Made by a program: the position numbers and the translations under genes. From an uncultured Clostridia bacterium (GTDB lineage Bacteria > Bacillota_A > Clostridia > Oscillospirales > Oscillospiraceae), in contig CAMKAP010000042.1 in the NCBI GenBank assembly GCA_946410505.1, forward strand, positions 1-11,738: a stretch of 11,738 nt of DNA, written 5' to 3'. The notes below the pieces were generated by a model. It ran no database searches. It saw only the letters and a list, made by a program, of their open reading frames with translations, and was not told the origin of the DNA. This document shows positions 6,238-11,738 of the stretch, in pieces; the stretch's first letter is position 1, and each line of letters starts with the position of its first letter.

Positions 6238-6264
6238 GGGCGGCGGCATATTGCCGCCGCCCTT
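6236..6264 (-). terminator. hairpin ending the GH3 / four-helix membrane protein operon
   Basis: A 12-bp stem, almost all G-C (6236-6247 with 6253-6264), closes a 5-nt loop about 23 bp after the stop of the small membrane protein gene. On the minus strand it is followed by a weak U-tract (TTTCCATTT), so termination may be incomplete and allow some transcription into the esterase operon. Confidence 0.65.
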
Positions 6265-6286
6265 GTGGGATTGCGCAGGTTTTCGA

Positions 6287-6676
6287 TCAGGCCTTCTTCA
6301 CAATGCCGGAGAAGGAAGCGATCAGGCTGAGAAGCCAGCCGACGCAGCCGACAGCGACAAAGTGGAAATAGGGGGTGATCGCGGACCACTGGTTCAGACC
6401 GGCGTAAGCCAGACCGATGTCGTTGACCATGGGCGCGATGGAGACGGCAACAGCCGCCATCATCAGAACGACGTGGACCGCGGCCAGAACATTGGCGATC
6501 TCTTTGCCCGTGGCGATCGCAGCGACGACAGCGCAGGCGCCGGCGATGATGGCCAGAATCAGAAAGGTGTTGACCTGACCGGTCTGGACCAGCGTGTTCT
6601 TATAGAGCACCAGGCCGACGATCGCAAGGACAGTGGAGAGAGCGACCAGATAAAAACCAAAGGATGTTTTCTTCAT
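6287..6676 (-). CDS. small four-helix membrane protein partnered with GH3 glycosidase
   Basis: The 129-residue protein has four predicted membrane helices (about 7-25, 37-57, 62-82, 104-124). Lys-rich ends (MKKTS and VKKA) place both termini inside. The outer loop between helices 3 and 4 (about 83-103: VNDIGLAYAGLNQWSAITPYF) is the most distinctive part. There is no catalytic or transporter signature, and I do not recognise a named family. The AGGAGG ribosome-binding site (6685-6690) overlaps the GH3 stop codon (6690-6692) and the start lies 13 bp after it, so translation of the two is closely linked. Because GH3 is itself held by two membrane helices, this protein may be an intramembrane partner; that is inference only. 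Confidence 0.82.
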   Translation of the reverse strand: MKKTSFGFYLVALSTVLAIVGLVLYKNTLVQTGQVNTFLILAIIAGACAVVAAIATGKEIANVLAAVHVVLMMAAVAVSIAPMVNDIGLAYAGLNQWSAITPYFHFVAVGCVGWLLSLIASFSGIVKKA

Positions 6677-6689
6677 TTCGGTGTCCTCC

Positions 6690-9600
6690 TTACTGTTCTT
6701 TCTTCTTGAGAAGCGGCAGGACGTAGAGCACGACTGCGAGAGCGGTCAGCACGCCGAAGCCGATGTCCAGACCCTTCAACGTAGCCTCCCACCACGGAGT
6801 GACGTGGACCACGCGGGTGTCGCTGGTCACGCCGTTCATGGTGTTGCAGTTGGCGAAGGTGTAAAGGTCATACTTGAGCATCTGCTTGAGCTCCTGCTGG
6901 AAGGCGGTATCCTTCTGGATCTTCTTCATGTTATCGGCAGACAGGGGGGAGCCGATCACGGAATCCTGGTAGGCCGTGGAGGTCAGGCATCCGCCGCCGC
7001 CGGCGAAGGTCACGTCACGCCAGTTCATGTACTCGGGGCCGTTGATCATGTCGGTGACGACATAGCCGGTGTAGCCCCACTCGTTGCGGAGGATCTCGGT
7101 CACGAGACCGCGGTGCGCGCCGGAGTATACGGTACCCAGACGGTTGAAGGCGGTCATGACGCCCTGGGCGTAGTTCCCGGAGAGGCAGCCCTGGAAGCCT
7201 CTCAGCTCCATCTCACGGGCGCCCTGCTCGGTGATGAAGGTGGAGGTACCGGAGCGGTTGGCCTCCTGATGGTTCAGCGCGAAGTGCTTCGGCTCCATCA
7301 TCAGGCCCTTGCTCTGACCGCCCTTGCAGACGGCCACGCCCATGATGTTGGTGAGCATGGAGTCCTCGGAGTAGTACTCATGGTTGCGGGAGCAGTAGGT
7401 GGCGCGGTGGTTGTTCAGACCGGGTCCGAACAGGGAGGAGGCGTTGGCCCACAGGGAGTCCTCGCCGAAGAGCTGACCCTCGCGCTCCACCAGCTCCTTG
7501 TTGAAGGTGGCGGCCACGACAGGCTCGGTGGGCATGACGGGCATGGTCCAGGTGGCGTACTCGTCGTCGGCAGACACGTAGGTGGGCTCGTCAGACTCGC
7601 TGGCGGTCCACATGGCAGTGTAGCTCGGCAGCTGATCGGACACAAAGCCGATGGGGCCGTCATAAGCGGTCACAACGTGCAGCCCGATGGAGTCGATGGC
7701 GTCAAAGTTGTCGCCGGCCTTCTCCATGAAGTTGACGGCTTCCTCGAGTGTGACGTTCTCCAGCAGGGTGTCCCACAGAGGATCGTCCAGCGCGACGGTG
7801 CCGGCGTAGTTGCCGTTATCGTCGGTGATGATCATATCGACCAGGCGCATGCCGTTGTTGGCACCCCAGACCAGACCCTCACCGTTCTCGGTGAGCTCGT
7901 AGTTCTGGTTCTTCAGGCCGACCAGCATCTCTTCGGTGGCCTCAATGCCCCAGACGCCGCCCCAGCCCTTGCTCCAGTCGGAACGCGTGAAGTACTCGAC
8001 GGAGCCGGGGATGAGCTTGTTCAGATCGCCGTTCTGCAGCTGGTTCTGCACACCGGCGGAGTAGGTCTCCACGTCGCGGCCGCCGACGGAAACCGTCTGC
8101 ACGGCGGCTTCGCTGATGACCTCGTCGTCATTGACGGCGACCAGGTTGTCGGTGCTGCCGGTCTTGACGGCCAGGACATTGTTCAGAGCCTCGTGGGCGC
8201 CGTTGCCGACGGCAAAGTAGTAATCGCCGGCATCGAGGACCCAGGCGCCCTGGGTGCCGTCCGCCTTGACGACGGTCTCATCGTAGCTCGCCACGTAGCG
8301 GGCGTCGAAATCAACGGTAACGGTCTCGGAAGCGCCGGGCTCCAGAATACCGGTCTTGCCGAAGCCGACCAGCTGGATGGCGGCCTTTTCCAGCCCGCCC
8401 TGGGTGTAGGGAGACTGAACATAGAGCTGGACCGCGCTCTTGCCGGCAACGTCGCCGGTGTTGGTGACCTTCACAACGGCCTTGCTCTCGCCGCCGATGT
8501 TGAATTCCACACTCTCGAGGACCTGCTCAAAGGTGGTGTAGGACTTGCCGTAGCCGAAGGGGTAGGTGACTTCCTTGGCATAATCCCAGGCGCCGCCGGA
8601 GGCGAAGGAGCCGGCGTCGGAGGAGGCGTTGCCCTGACCCAGGACGGCGTCTTCGTAGCGGGTCTCGTAGTACTTGTAGCCTACATAGATACCCTCGTTC
8701 TCCACGATGTACCAGTTGCCCTTGTCATTGCCCGGGTCGATGCCTTCATTGGTGTAGAAGAACAGACCGAAGTTCTGCATGGCGGGCGCGGAGGTGGAGT
8801 TGACAGCGTAGGTGTCGGCAATGTGACCGGAGGGGTTGACGTTGCCGCAGAGCACATCAGCCACGCCGTAGAAGCCGTAGGCGCCGGGGAGACCGGCCCA
8901 CAGGATGGCGGAGATGCCGGGATCCTGCTTGAGCTCTTCGATCTCCATGGTCACGTCGGCATTGAGGACGACGACGACCTTGCCGTTGGAGTTGGCCTTC
9001 GCCAGCTCAATCATGGCGCGCTCGTTGTCGGACAGACCCAGGGGGCGCTCGAAGTTGTCGCCGTTGGGGTCCTTCATGGTGCTGACCGCGTAGTCAGAGG
9101 CCTCGGAGCTGTCGCGGGAGAGGAAGATGACGGCGGTGGTGTCCTTCGCGGAGGCGAGGACGTCCTCATCGTACTTGTCCGCGGGCAGTTCGCCGATGAT
9201 GTAGCTGTCGGCGGTCTCAAACATGGGCCAGAACACGGGAATCAGGCTGTGGCCGGGAACCTCCTGGCCGAAGAAGGCAGCCTTGCGGTAGAACTGGGAG
9301 GCCACGTCGCTCTGATAGAGGGCGAGCATGTCCTCGTTGATGGCAAAGCCGCGGTCCTTCATGGCGTCGATCAGGGTGATGGTCTGCTGACCGGCCTCGT
9401 AGTTGACGGAGACCGTGGATCCGATCAGACCGCCGAAGGTGGGCGCCAGGCTGTTCAGACCCCAGATGGTGACCTTGTCGCTGGTGCTCAGAGGCAGGGC
9501 ACCGTCGTTCTTGAACAGGACGGAGCCCTCCTGGGAGATTTCAACGGCAAGGGCTTCCTTGGCGTCAATAACCTCTTTCAGAGAACCGAACTCAGACTCA

Positions 9601-9779
9601 AAGTAAATGCCGTCGCCGCCTTCACCGGTCTTTTCCACCTTGTAGCTGGTGGTGCCGAGGAAGGAGTTGATCTTGCCTGCGTTGGCCTGGGCGATGCCGG
9701 TGGCATACAGGCTCAGCACAAGCAGCGAAGCCAGTAAAACCGCAAGACCGCGTCTCAGGCCCAGTTTGGGTTTTTTCAT
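6690..9779 (-). CDS. glycoside hydrolase family 3 (beta-glycosidase type), permuted domains, membrane-anchored at both ends
   Basis: This 1029-residue enzyme has a membrane anchor or uncleaved signal (11-33), then the GH3 C-terminal-type alpha/beta domain (about 75-340), a fibronectin-III-like domain (about 405-540), a linker (540-670), the GH3 TIM-barrel domain (about 670-980) and a second membrane helix (1004-1024) ending KKKEQ. The catalytic domains are thus in reverse order to classical GH3; permuted family members are known. Barrel signatures are AYDGPIG (705-711), GPGLNNHR (785-792), NHEYYSED (799-806), EPKHFALNHQE (829-839) and the nucleophile loop GYVVTD (905-910, Asp910). The likely acid/base is Glu226 in SRDSSEASDY. 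It should remove terminal sugars from beta-linked glycosides outside the cell. The ATG at 9777-9779 has GGAGGA (9785-9790) upstream; a longer frame to 9890 lacks an RBS and crosses the promoter. Confidence 0.93.
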   Translation of the reverse strand: MKKPKLGLRRGLAVLLASLLVLSLYATGIAQANAGKINSFLGTTSYKVEKTGEGGDGIYFESEFGSLKEVIDAKEALAVEISQEGSVLFKNDGALPLSTSDKVTIWGLNSLAPTFGGLIGSTVSVNYEAGQQTITLIDAMKDRGFAINEDMLALYQSDVASQFYRKAAFFGQEVPGHSLIPVFWPMFETADSYIIGELPADKYDEDVLASAKDTTAVIFLSRDSSEASDYAVSTMKDPNGDNFERPLGLSDNERAMIELAKANSNGKVVVVLNADVTMEIEELKQDPGISAILWAGLPGAYGFYGVADVLCGNVNPSGHIADTYAVNSTSAPAMQNFGLFFYTNEGIDPGNDKGNWYIVENEGIYVGYKYYETRYEDAVLGQGNASSDAGSFASGGAWDYAKEVTYPFGYGKSYTTFEQVLESVEFNIGGESKAVVKVTNTGDVAGKSAVQLYVQSPYTQGGLEKAAIQLVGFGKTGILEPGASETVTVDFDARYVASYDETVVKADGTQGAWVLDAGDYYFAVGNGAHEALNNVLAVKTGSTDNLVAVNDDEVISEAAVQTVSVGGRDVETYSAGVQNQLQNGDLNKLIPGSVEYFTRSDWSKGWGGVWGIEATEEMLVGLKNQNYELTENGEGLVWGANNGMRLVDMIITDDNGNYAGTVALDDPLWDTLLENVTLEEAVNFMEKAGDNFDAIDSIGLHVVTAYDGPIGFVSDQLPSYTAMWTASESDEPTYVSADDEYATWTMPVMPTEPVVAATFNKELVEREGQLFGEDSLWANASSLFGPGLNNHRATYCSRNHEYYSEDSMLTNIMGVAVCKGGQSKGLMMEPKHFALNHQEANRSGTSTFITEQGAREMELRGFQGCLSGNYAQGVMTAFNRLGTVYSGAHRGLVTEILRNEWGYTGYVVTDMINGPEYMNWRDVTFAGGGGCLTSTAYQDSVIGSPLSADNMKKIQKDTAFQQELKQMLKYDLYTFANCNTMNGVTSDTRVVHVTPWWEATLKGLDIGFGVLTALAVVLYVLPLLKKKEQ

Positions 9780-9852
9780 TGTGTTCCTCCTTTTCGATTT
9801 GTCTTTCCGCGCGCGGCATAACAGCCGAACGGCAGTTAGATATAAAAAAAAA

Positions 9853-9882
9853 ATCATATTGTTAAGAAGCTGTAAACTGCAA
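9853..9882 (-). promoter_or_regulatory. sigma-A promoter of the GH3 operon
   Basis: On the minus strand, TTGCAG (9877-9882) and TATGAT (9853-9858) are separated by 18 bp. The predicted start is near 9846, giving a leader of about 66 nt that begins with a long run of T. Repeated ATAATTG boxes lie immediately upstream. Confidence 0.72.
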
Positions 9883-9888
9883 AAAACC

Positions 9889-9905
9889 ATAATTGACTAT
9901 AATTG
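9889..9905. repeat. ATAATTG direct repeat upstream of the GH3 promoter
   Basis: ATAATTG occurs at 9889-9895 and 9899-9905, exactly 10 bp apart. The boxes sit on one DNA face, about -43 to -59 from the predicted GH3 start. This position suits an activator site or an AT-rich UP element. Confidence 0.5.
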
Positions 9906-10183
9906 CTGATCGTTGATGAAGAAATTTGGGCAAGATCGACAAAAAATGCCGCGCTGTTGCTGCGAAACGGACAGGAGGGAAACGGCGGAAGCTGCGCTCC
10001 TGCCTGGTTTTGGCGGCGGGTGGACAGACAAATGGATCGCCGCTGTCAGCACGAGCTGCACAAAAAGCCGTTTTTCCGGCTGCGGTACAGCGGAAAGCAA
10101 ACTTTTGGGCGGCGTTTGGATGACGAGGCAGACGGAGATGGGGCAGGATTGGCAGCAGATGTTTGATGCCTCGAATCTGGGTA
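9906..10183. other. intergenic stretch without a convincing gene
   Basis: This stretch separates the divergent GH3 and small-protein promoters. Frames of 65-132 codons cross it on both strands, but none has a ribosome-binding site, a recognisable motif or plausible composition. One signal stands out: on the minus strand AGCCG/CGGCT with a GAAAAA loop followed by five T (within about 10059-10080) resembles a short terminator, but I see no gene upstream for it to end. A small RNA cannot be excluded. Confidence 0.4.
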
Positions 10184-10217
10184 TTGTGCACAATTTCTAT
10201 TGACATTTTTTGTGCAA
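10184..10217. promoter_or_regulatory. candidate operator: TTGTGCACAA palindrome plus TTTTGTGCAAAA box
   Basis: TTGTGCACAA at 10184-10193 is a perfect 10-bp palindrome ending seven bases before the -35 box. A second copy of the half-site, TTGTGCA (10210-10216), within TTTTGTGCAAAA, lies in the promoter spacer 26 bp downstream of the first. Two similar boxes around one strong promoter suggest binding by a dimeric regulator, probably a repressor because one box sits between -35 and -10. The regulator is not identified. Confidence 0.45.
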
Positions 10218-10227
10218 AAGCTATAAT
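10200..10227 (+). promoter_or_regulatory. perfect-consensus sigma-A promoter for the small-protein transcript
   Basis: TTGACA (10200-10205) and TATAAT (10222-10227) both match consensus at all six bases, with a 16-bp spacer. This is the strongest promoter by sequence in the window. The predicted start is near 10234. Confidence 0.9.
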
Positions 10228-10233
10228 GCGTGT

Positions 10234-10344
10234 ACGACAGAGATACAGCACTCCGCCCAAAATCCATGAGGGAGCGAAGGAATGTATCGTACCGGGCGCG
10301 AGACATCAAGACCCGGAAACGCTCCGGTATATGTCAGGAAAGGA
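10234..10344 (+). promoter_or_regulatory. structured 5' leader of the small-protein mRNA, class not recognised
   Basis: The leader of about 110 nt has several complementary segments. The main stem pairs TACCGG (10290-10295) with CCGGTA (10324-10329) and extends inward by GCG/CGC across a one-base bulge. A competing pairing joins CCGGG (10292-10296) with CCCGG (10312-10316). GTACGA (10232-10237) can pair with TCGTAC (10287-10292). These helices exclude one another, as in a conformational switch. I compared it by eye with common riboswitch cores and recognise none. Confidence 0.4.
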
Positions 10345-10497
10345 ATGAAAACCCATATGAAAAACAACAAAAGTTTTGCACAGTCTCTGAACCGGCACTT
10401 CCGCGAAGGGATGATCCTCTACGCTGCCGCCAACTCCGCTTACCCCGACAACCTGTTTCTGATGAAGATGTATCAGCAGGCTGTCGAAGAGGAATAA
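10345..10497 (+). CDS. small protein, 46-50 residues, function unknown
   Basis: The frame encodes MKTH followed by MKNNKSFAQSLNRHFREGMI and ends YQQAVEEE, giving 50 residues from the ATG at 10345 or 46 from the ATG at 10357. The spacing of AGGAAAGGA (10336-10344) suits neither start perfectly: the upstream AGGA favours 10345, while the longer box is 12 bases from 10357. The sequence is soluble and mostly helical, with a central LYAAANSAYPDN and an acidic end; there is no signal peptide or membrane helix. A perfect-consensus promoter, a structured leader and a strong terminator bracket it, which supports a real, probably abundant transcript. I recognise no family. The alternative is that the transcript is a regulatory RNA and the frame is incidental, but the codons look ordinary. 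Confidence 0.68.
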   Translation: MKTHMKNNKSFAQSLNRHFREGMILYAAANSAYPDNLFLMKMYQQAVEEE

Positions 10498-10517
10498 ACT
10501 GGGAGACAGGACTGAAT

Positions 10518-10553
10518 AAAAAAGGGCGCCCATTCGGGCGTCCTTCCTTTTTT
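10518..10553. terminator. bidirectional terminator between the small-protein gene and the DUF4349 gene
   Basis: A 10-bp stem with one G-T pair (10522-10531 with 10536-10545) closes a 4-nt loop. Six A precede it (10518-10523) and CC plus six T follow (10548-10553), giving a U-tract in both directions. The right-hand T-run overlaps the TAA stop of the DUF4349 gene, so that message would terminate immediately after its stop. Confidence 0.9.
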
Positions 10554-11529
10554 ATTCGGCTTTGGGAGCGGGCTTCGCTTTCTTTTCCGCTCTCTTTTCC
10601 CGCCGGCGGGCAAGGGCTTTTTTCACGGGCAGACGCAGGAGCAGCGCCAGCACGGCCAGAATCGCCAGCGTGGGAAGCGCGCCGACGAACCAGATCAGCA
10701 GCTCTTCAAAGAACTCCGCAACACCTCTCAGCCCGTCTTTCAGGCTGCGCCAGAGGCGCTGGCCGTAACTGAGACGGGTCTCCGCCTCGGGCGTATACTC
10801 CTGCACTTCCTGCAGACTCAGGGAGACGCTGCTGTAGCTGACCCGGCGGTCCCAGTTTTTGAGCGTGGACTGCAATGACTCGATACGCCAGCGCAGCTCG
10901 GTGAGCCGGTCCTCCAGAATAACGATGTCCTCCACGGTCTCGGCCTTCTCCATCATTTCCAGCAGCCGGTCCTCCTGCGTCTGGTAGGCCTTCATGTGGG
11001 CTTCCGTGTCGTAGTACTGGCTGGTGACATTTTCGGTGTAGGTGTGGGTGTAGGGGACGTTGCCGAGGGAGGAGAGAGAGCTCATCAGCTCGTCAAAGCG
11101 GTCGCTGGGGATGCGCAAAATGTAGCTTGCACTGCGCGTGCCGCCGTAGCCCCGCGACTTCTGGTAGAAGTTTGCGCCGTTGACGCTGCTCGACTCCACC
11201 CAGCCGCCGCAGGATGCCAGCAGCTCTTCGATTTTGGCAAGGCTGCCGACAAAATCGGTGGTTTCCACCGTCACATCCGCGGAGTAGATGATTTTCTCGG
11301 GGTTTTCTTCGGGGGCGTCTTCTCCGCTGCCGCCGTCCTCGGTCTTCGCGGCGGTGTTGCTCATGGCAAAGCCGGCGGCGGATTCCTCCGCGTAGGCCTC
11401 CGCAGGGGCGTAGTCGGCCTCCGCAGGCGCAGAGGCTGTCTGCACTGCGTCCTTCGGGCTCAGACTGCCGCAGGCGCAGAGCGACAGAAGCAGCAGAAGG
11501 GCCAGCATAAGTGAAGCTGTCTTTTTCAT
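10552..11529 (-). CDS. DUF4349-type lipoprotein with C-terminal membrane helix
   Basis: The 325-residue protein begins with a lipoprotein signal peptide (basic MKK, hydrophobic 5-17, lipobox LCAC with Cys20). A low-complexity Ala/Glu/Pro/Ser linker (about 21-78) follows, then a DUF4349-like domain (about 78-300). Within that domain I see KIIYSADVTVETTDF (79-93), a coiled-coil stretch (about 175-225, EDRLLEMMEKAETVEDIVILEDRL) and the VSYSSVSLSLQE strand (230-241). A membrane helix (278-300) leads to a very basic cytosolic tail (RRREKRAEKKAK). So it would be held on the outer face by lipid and by a helix. The family's biochemical role is not established. GGAGG (11538-11542) eight bases before the ATG at 11527-11529 sets the start; the frame extends to 11661 but has no RBS there. 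It appears monocistronic. Confidence 0.9.
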   Translation of the reverse strand: MKKTASLMLALLLLLSLCACGSLSPKDAVQTASAPAEADYAPAEAYAEESAAGFAMSNTAAKTEDGGSGEDAPEENPEKIIYSADVTVETTDFVGSLAKIEELLASCGGWVESSSVNGANFYQKSRGYGGTRSASYILRIPSDRFDELMSSLSSLGNVPYTHTYTENVTSQYYDTEAHMKAYQTQEDRLLEMMEKAETVEDIVILEDRLTELRWRIESLQSTLKNWDRRVSYSSVSLSLQEVQEYTPEAETRLSYGQRLWRSLKDGLRGVAEFFEELLIWFVGALPTLAILAVLALLLRLPVKKALARRREKRAEKKAKPAPKAE

Positions 11530-11559
11530 GAGAGTGTCCTCCCTATTGTCATTTTTTAT

Positions 11560-11587
11560 ATTATCGGCGCCCGAAAGCACCTGTCCT
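11560..11587 (-). promoter_or_regulatory. possible promoter of the DUF4349 gene
   Basis: On the minus strand, AGGACA (11582-11587; four of six) and GATAAT (11560-11565; five of six) have a 16-bp spacer, with a start near 11553. A weaker alternative (TGAACA, 17 bp, TATATT) lies to the right of the GC-rich hairpin and would put that hairpin at the 5' end of the message. Confidence 0.4.
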
Positions 11588-11598
11588 CGACAAATGAG

Positions 11599-11634
11599 AC
11601 GCAGGCCCCGGGAAAAGGTTCCCGGGGCCTGCGT
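11599..11634. repeat. perfect GC-rich inverted repeat upstream of the DUF4349 gene
   Basis: Fifteen bases (11599-11613) are perfectly complementary to 11620-11634 around a 6-nt spacer, with one more A-T pair possible inside. A terminator is the default reading, but on the minus strand the T-run precedes the stem and only a weak CTCATTTG follows. On the plus strand A-rich, not T-rich, sequence follows. It may end a minus-strand gene entering from the right, or form the 5' end of the DUF4349 message. Confidence 0.7.
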
Positions 11635-11697
11635 AAAAATATATACTATTATCTTCAACATGTTCAGAGAGACGAAGCTGCGTGATGCGCCCCCCTA

Positions 11698-11730
11698 TCT
11701 TTCTTTTCGGTACTTGCCCGAAAAGAAAGA
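11698..11730. repeat. perfect 13-bp pyrimidine/purine inverted repeat at the window edge
   Basis: TCTTTCTTTTCGG (11698-11710) is perfectly complementary to 11718-11730 around a 7-nt loop. It is flanked by GCGCCCCCC on the left and CAGCGCC on the right. There is no T-run, so it is not a standard terminator. One arm is all pyrimidine except its last two bases. It could be the edge of an intergenic repeat element or a hairpin belonging to a gene beyond the window. Confidence 0.6.
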
Positions 11731-11738
11731 CAGCGCCG

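Noticed and set aside
6681..9737. A 1018-codon open frame on the plus strand opposite GH3
   Set aside because: It is the mirror frame of a GC-rich gene. It is Gly/Val/Leu/His/Asp-rich with no domain motif, and it lacks a ribosome-binding site. The GH3 motifs on the minus strand are unambiguous.
9747..9779. Twin-arginine signal in the GH3 N-terminus (LRRGLAVLL)
   Set aside because: It lacks the conserved S/T before and F-L-K after the Arg pair, and the hydrophobic stretch is typical of a Sec signal anchor.
9780..9890. Longer N-terminus for GH3 starting near 9890
   Set aside because: The extension would be translated through the predicted promoter and transcription start. The internal ATG at 9779 has a strong RBS followed directly by a membrane signal.
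9862..10260. Minus-strand frames of 98-132 codons in the gap upstream of GH3
   Set aside because: They lack ribosome-binding sites, run into the GH3 promoter and have Arg/Pro/Ala/Phe-rich chance composition.
10234..10344. Assignment of the small-protein leader to a known riboswitch (c-di-GMP, ZTP, THF, fluoride)
   Set aside because: By eye none of the conserved core segments of these classes is present in the right order; only generic pairing is visible.
11530..11661. Longer N-terminus for the DUF4349 protein starting at 11661
   Set aside because: It would encode the 15-bp hairpin and bury the lipoprotein signal. The ATG at 11529 has GGAGG and a proper signal peptide.

Overview
The window looks like chromosome from a GC-rich member of the Clostridia, most plausibly Oscillospiraceae or a relative. 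This rests on strong GGAGG and GAGGTG ribosome-binding sites, near-consensus sigma-A promoters with 16-18 bp spacers, many short bidirectional hairpin terminators, a CbbX/SpoVK-type AAA ATPase, a DUF4349 lipoprotein and a permuted, membrane-anchored GH3 enzyme. The assignment is an inference from gene content; no rRNA or tRNA is present to fix it. No transposase, integrase, phage gene, CRISPR array or tRNA was seen.

Left part (1-3267), housekeeping. The 5' end of rpsB (ribosomal protein S2) leaves the window on the minus strand. Diverging from it is a 51-residue TatA-type translocase subunit. The two promoters are separated by a direct repeat of phased A/T tracts. tatA converges on a 483-residue AAA+ ATPase with a TerB-like N-terminal region, and the two share a terminator. 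Upstream of the ATPase lies an easily missed 53-residue basic, Cys-rich protein gene on the minus strand, with its own hairpin terminator. It diverges from rsmE (16S rRNA m3U1498 methyltransferase). rsmE ends at a long bidirectional terminator.

Middle part (3269-9905), a minus-strand carbohydrate-related block, read right to left. A promoter at 9853-9882 drives a 1029-residue GH3 glycosidase whose two catalytic domains are in permuted order and which has a membrane segment at each end. A 129-residue four-helix membrane protein follows, its RBS overlapping the GH3 stop. After a hairpin that merges into a new promoter come three tightly packed genes: a five-helix membrane protein fused to a CE1/esterase-D-type alpha/beta hydrolase, an aldose 1-epimerase-family protein, and a diverged macro-domain protein with an unassigned C-terminal extension. 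My reading is that the GH3 and esterase domains act outside the cell on glycans or glycosides while the epimerase handles sugar anomers inside. The macro-like protein's role in this setting is unknown.

Right part (9906-11738). About 280 bp without a convincing gene lead to a perfect-consensus promoter (TTGACA, 16 bp, TATAAT) with TTGTGCA repeats. It drives a short transcript with a structured leader of about 110 nt and a 46-50-residue protein of unknown function. A bidirectional terminator separates this from a minus-strand DUF4349 lipoprotein. The right end holds two large inverted repeats, one GC-rich upstream of the DUF4349 gene and one pyrimidine/purine-rich at the window edge.

No defence system or other obviously new multi-gene machine is visible. 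The best candidates for undescribed biology are the two small-protein genes, the structured leader, and the GH3/membrane-protein/esterase/macro block.
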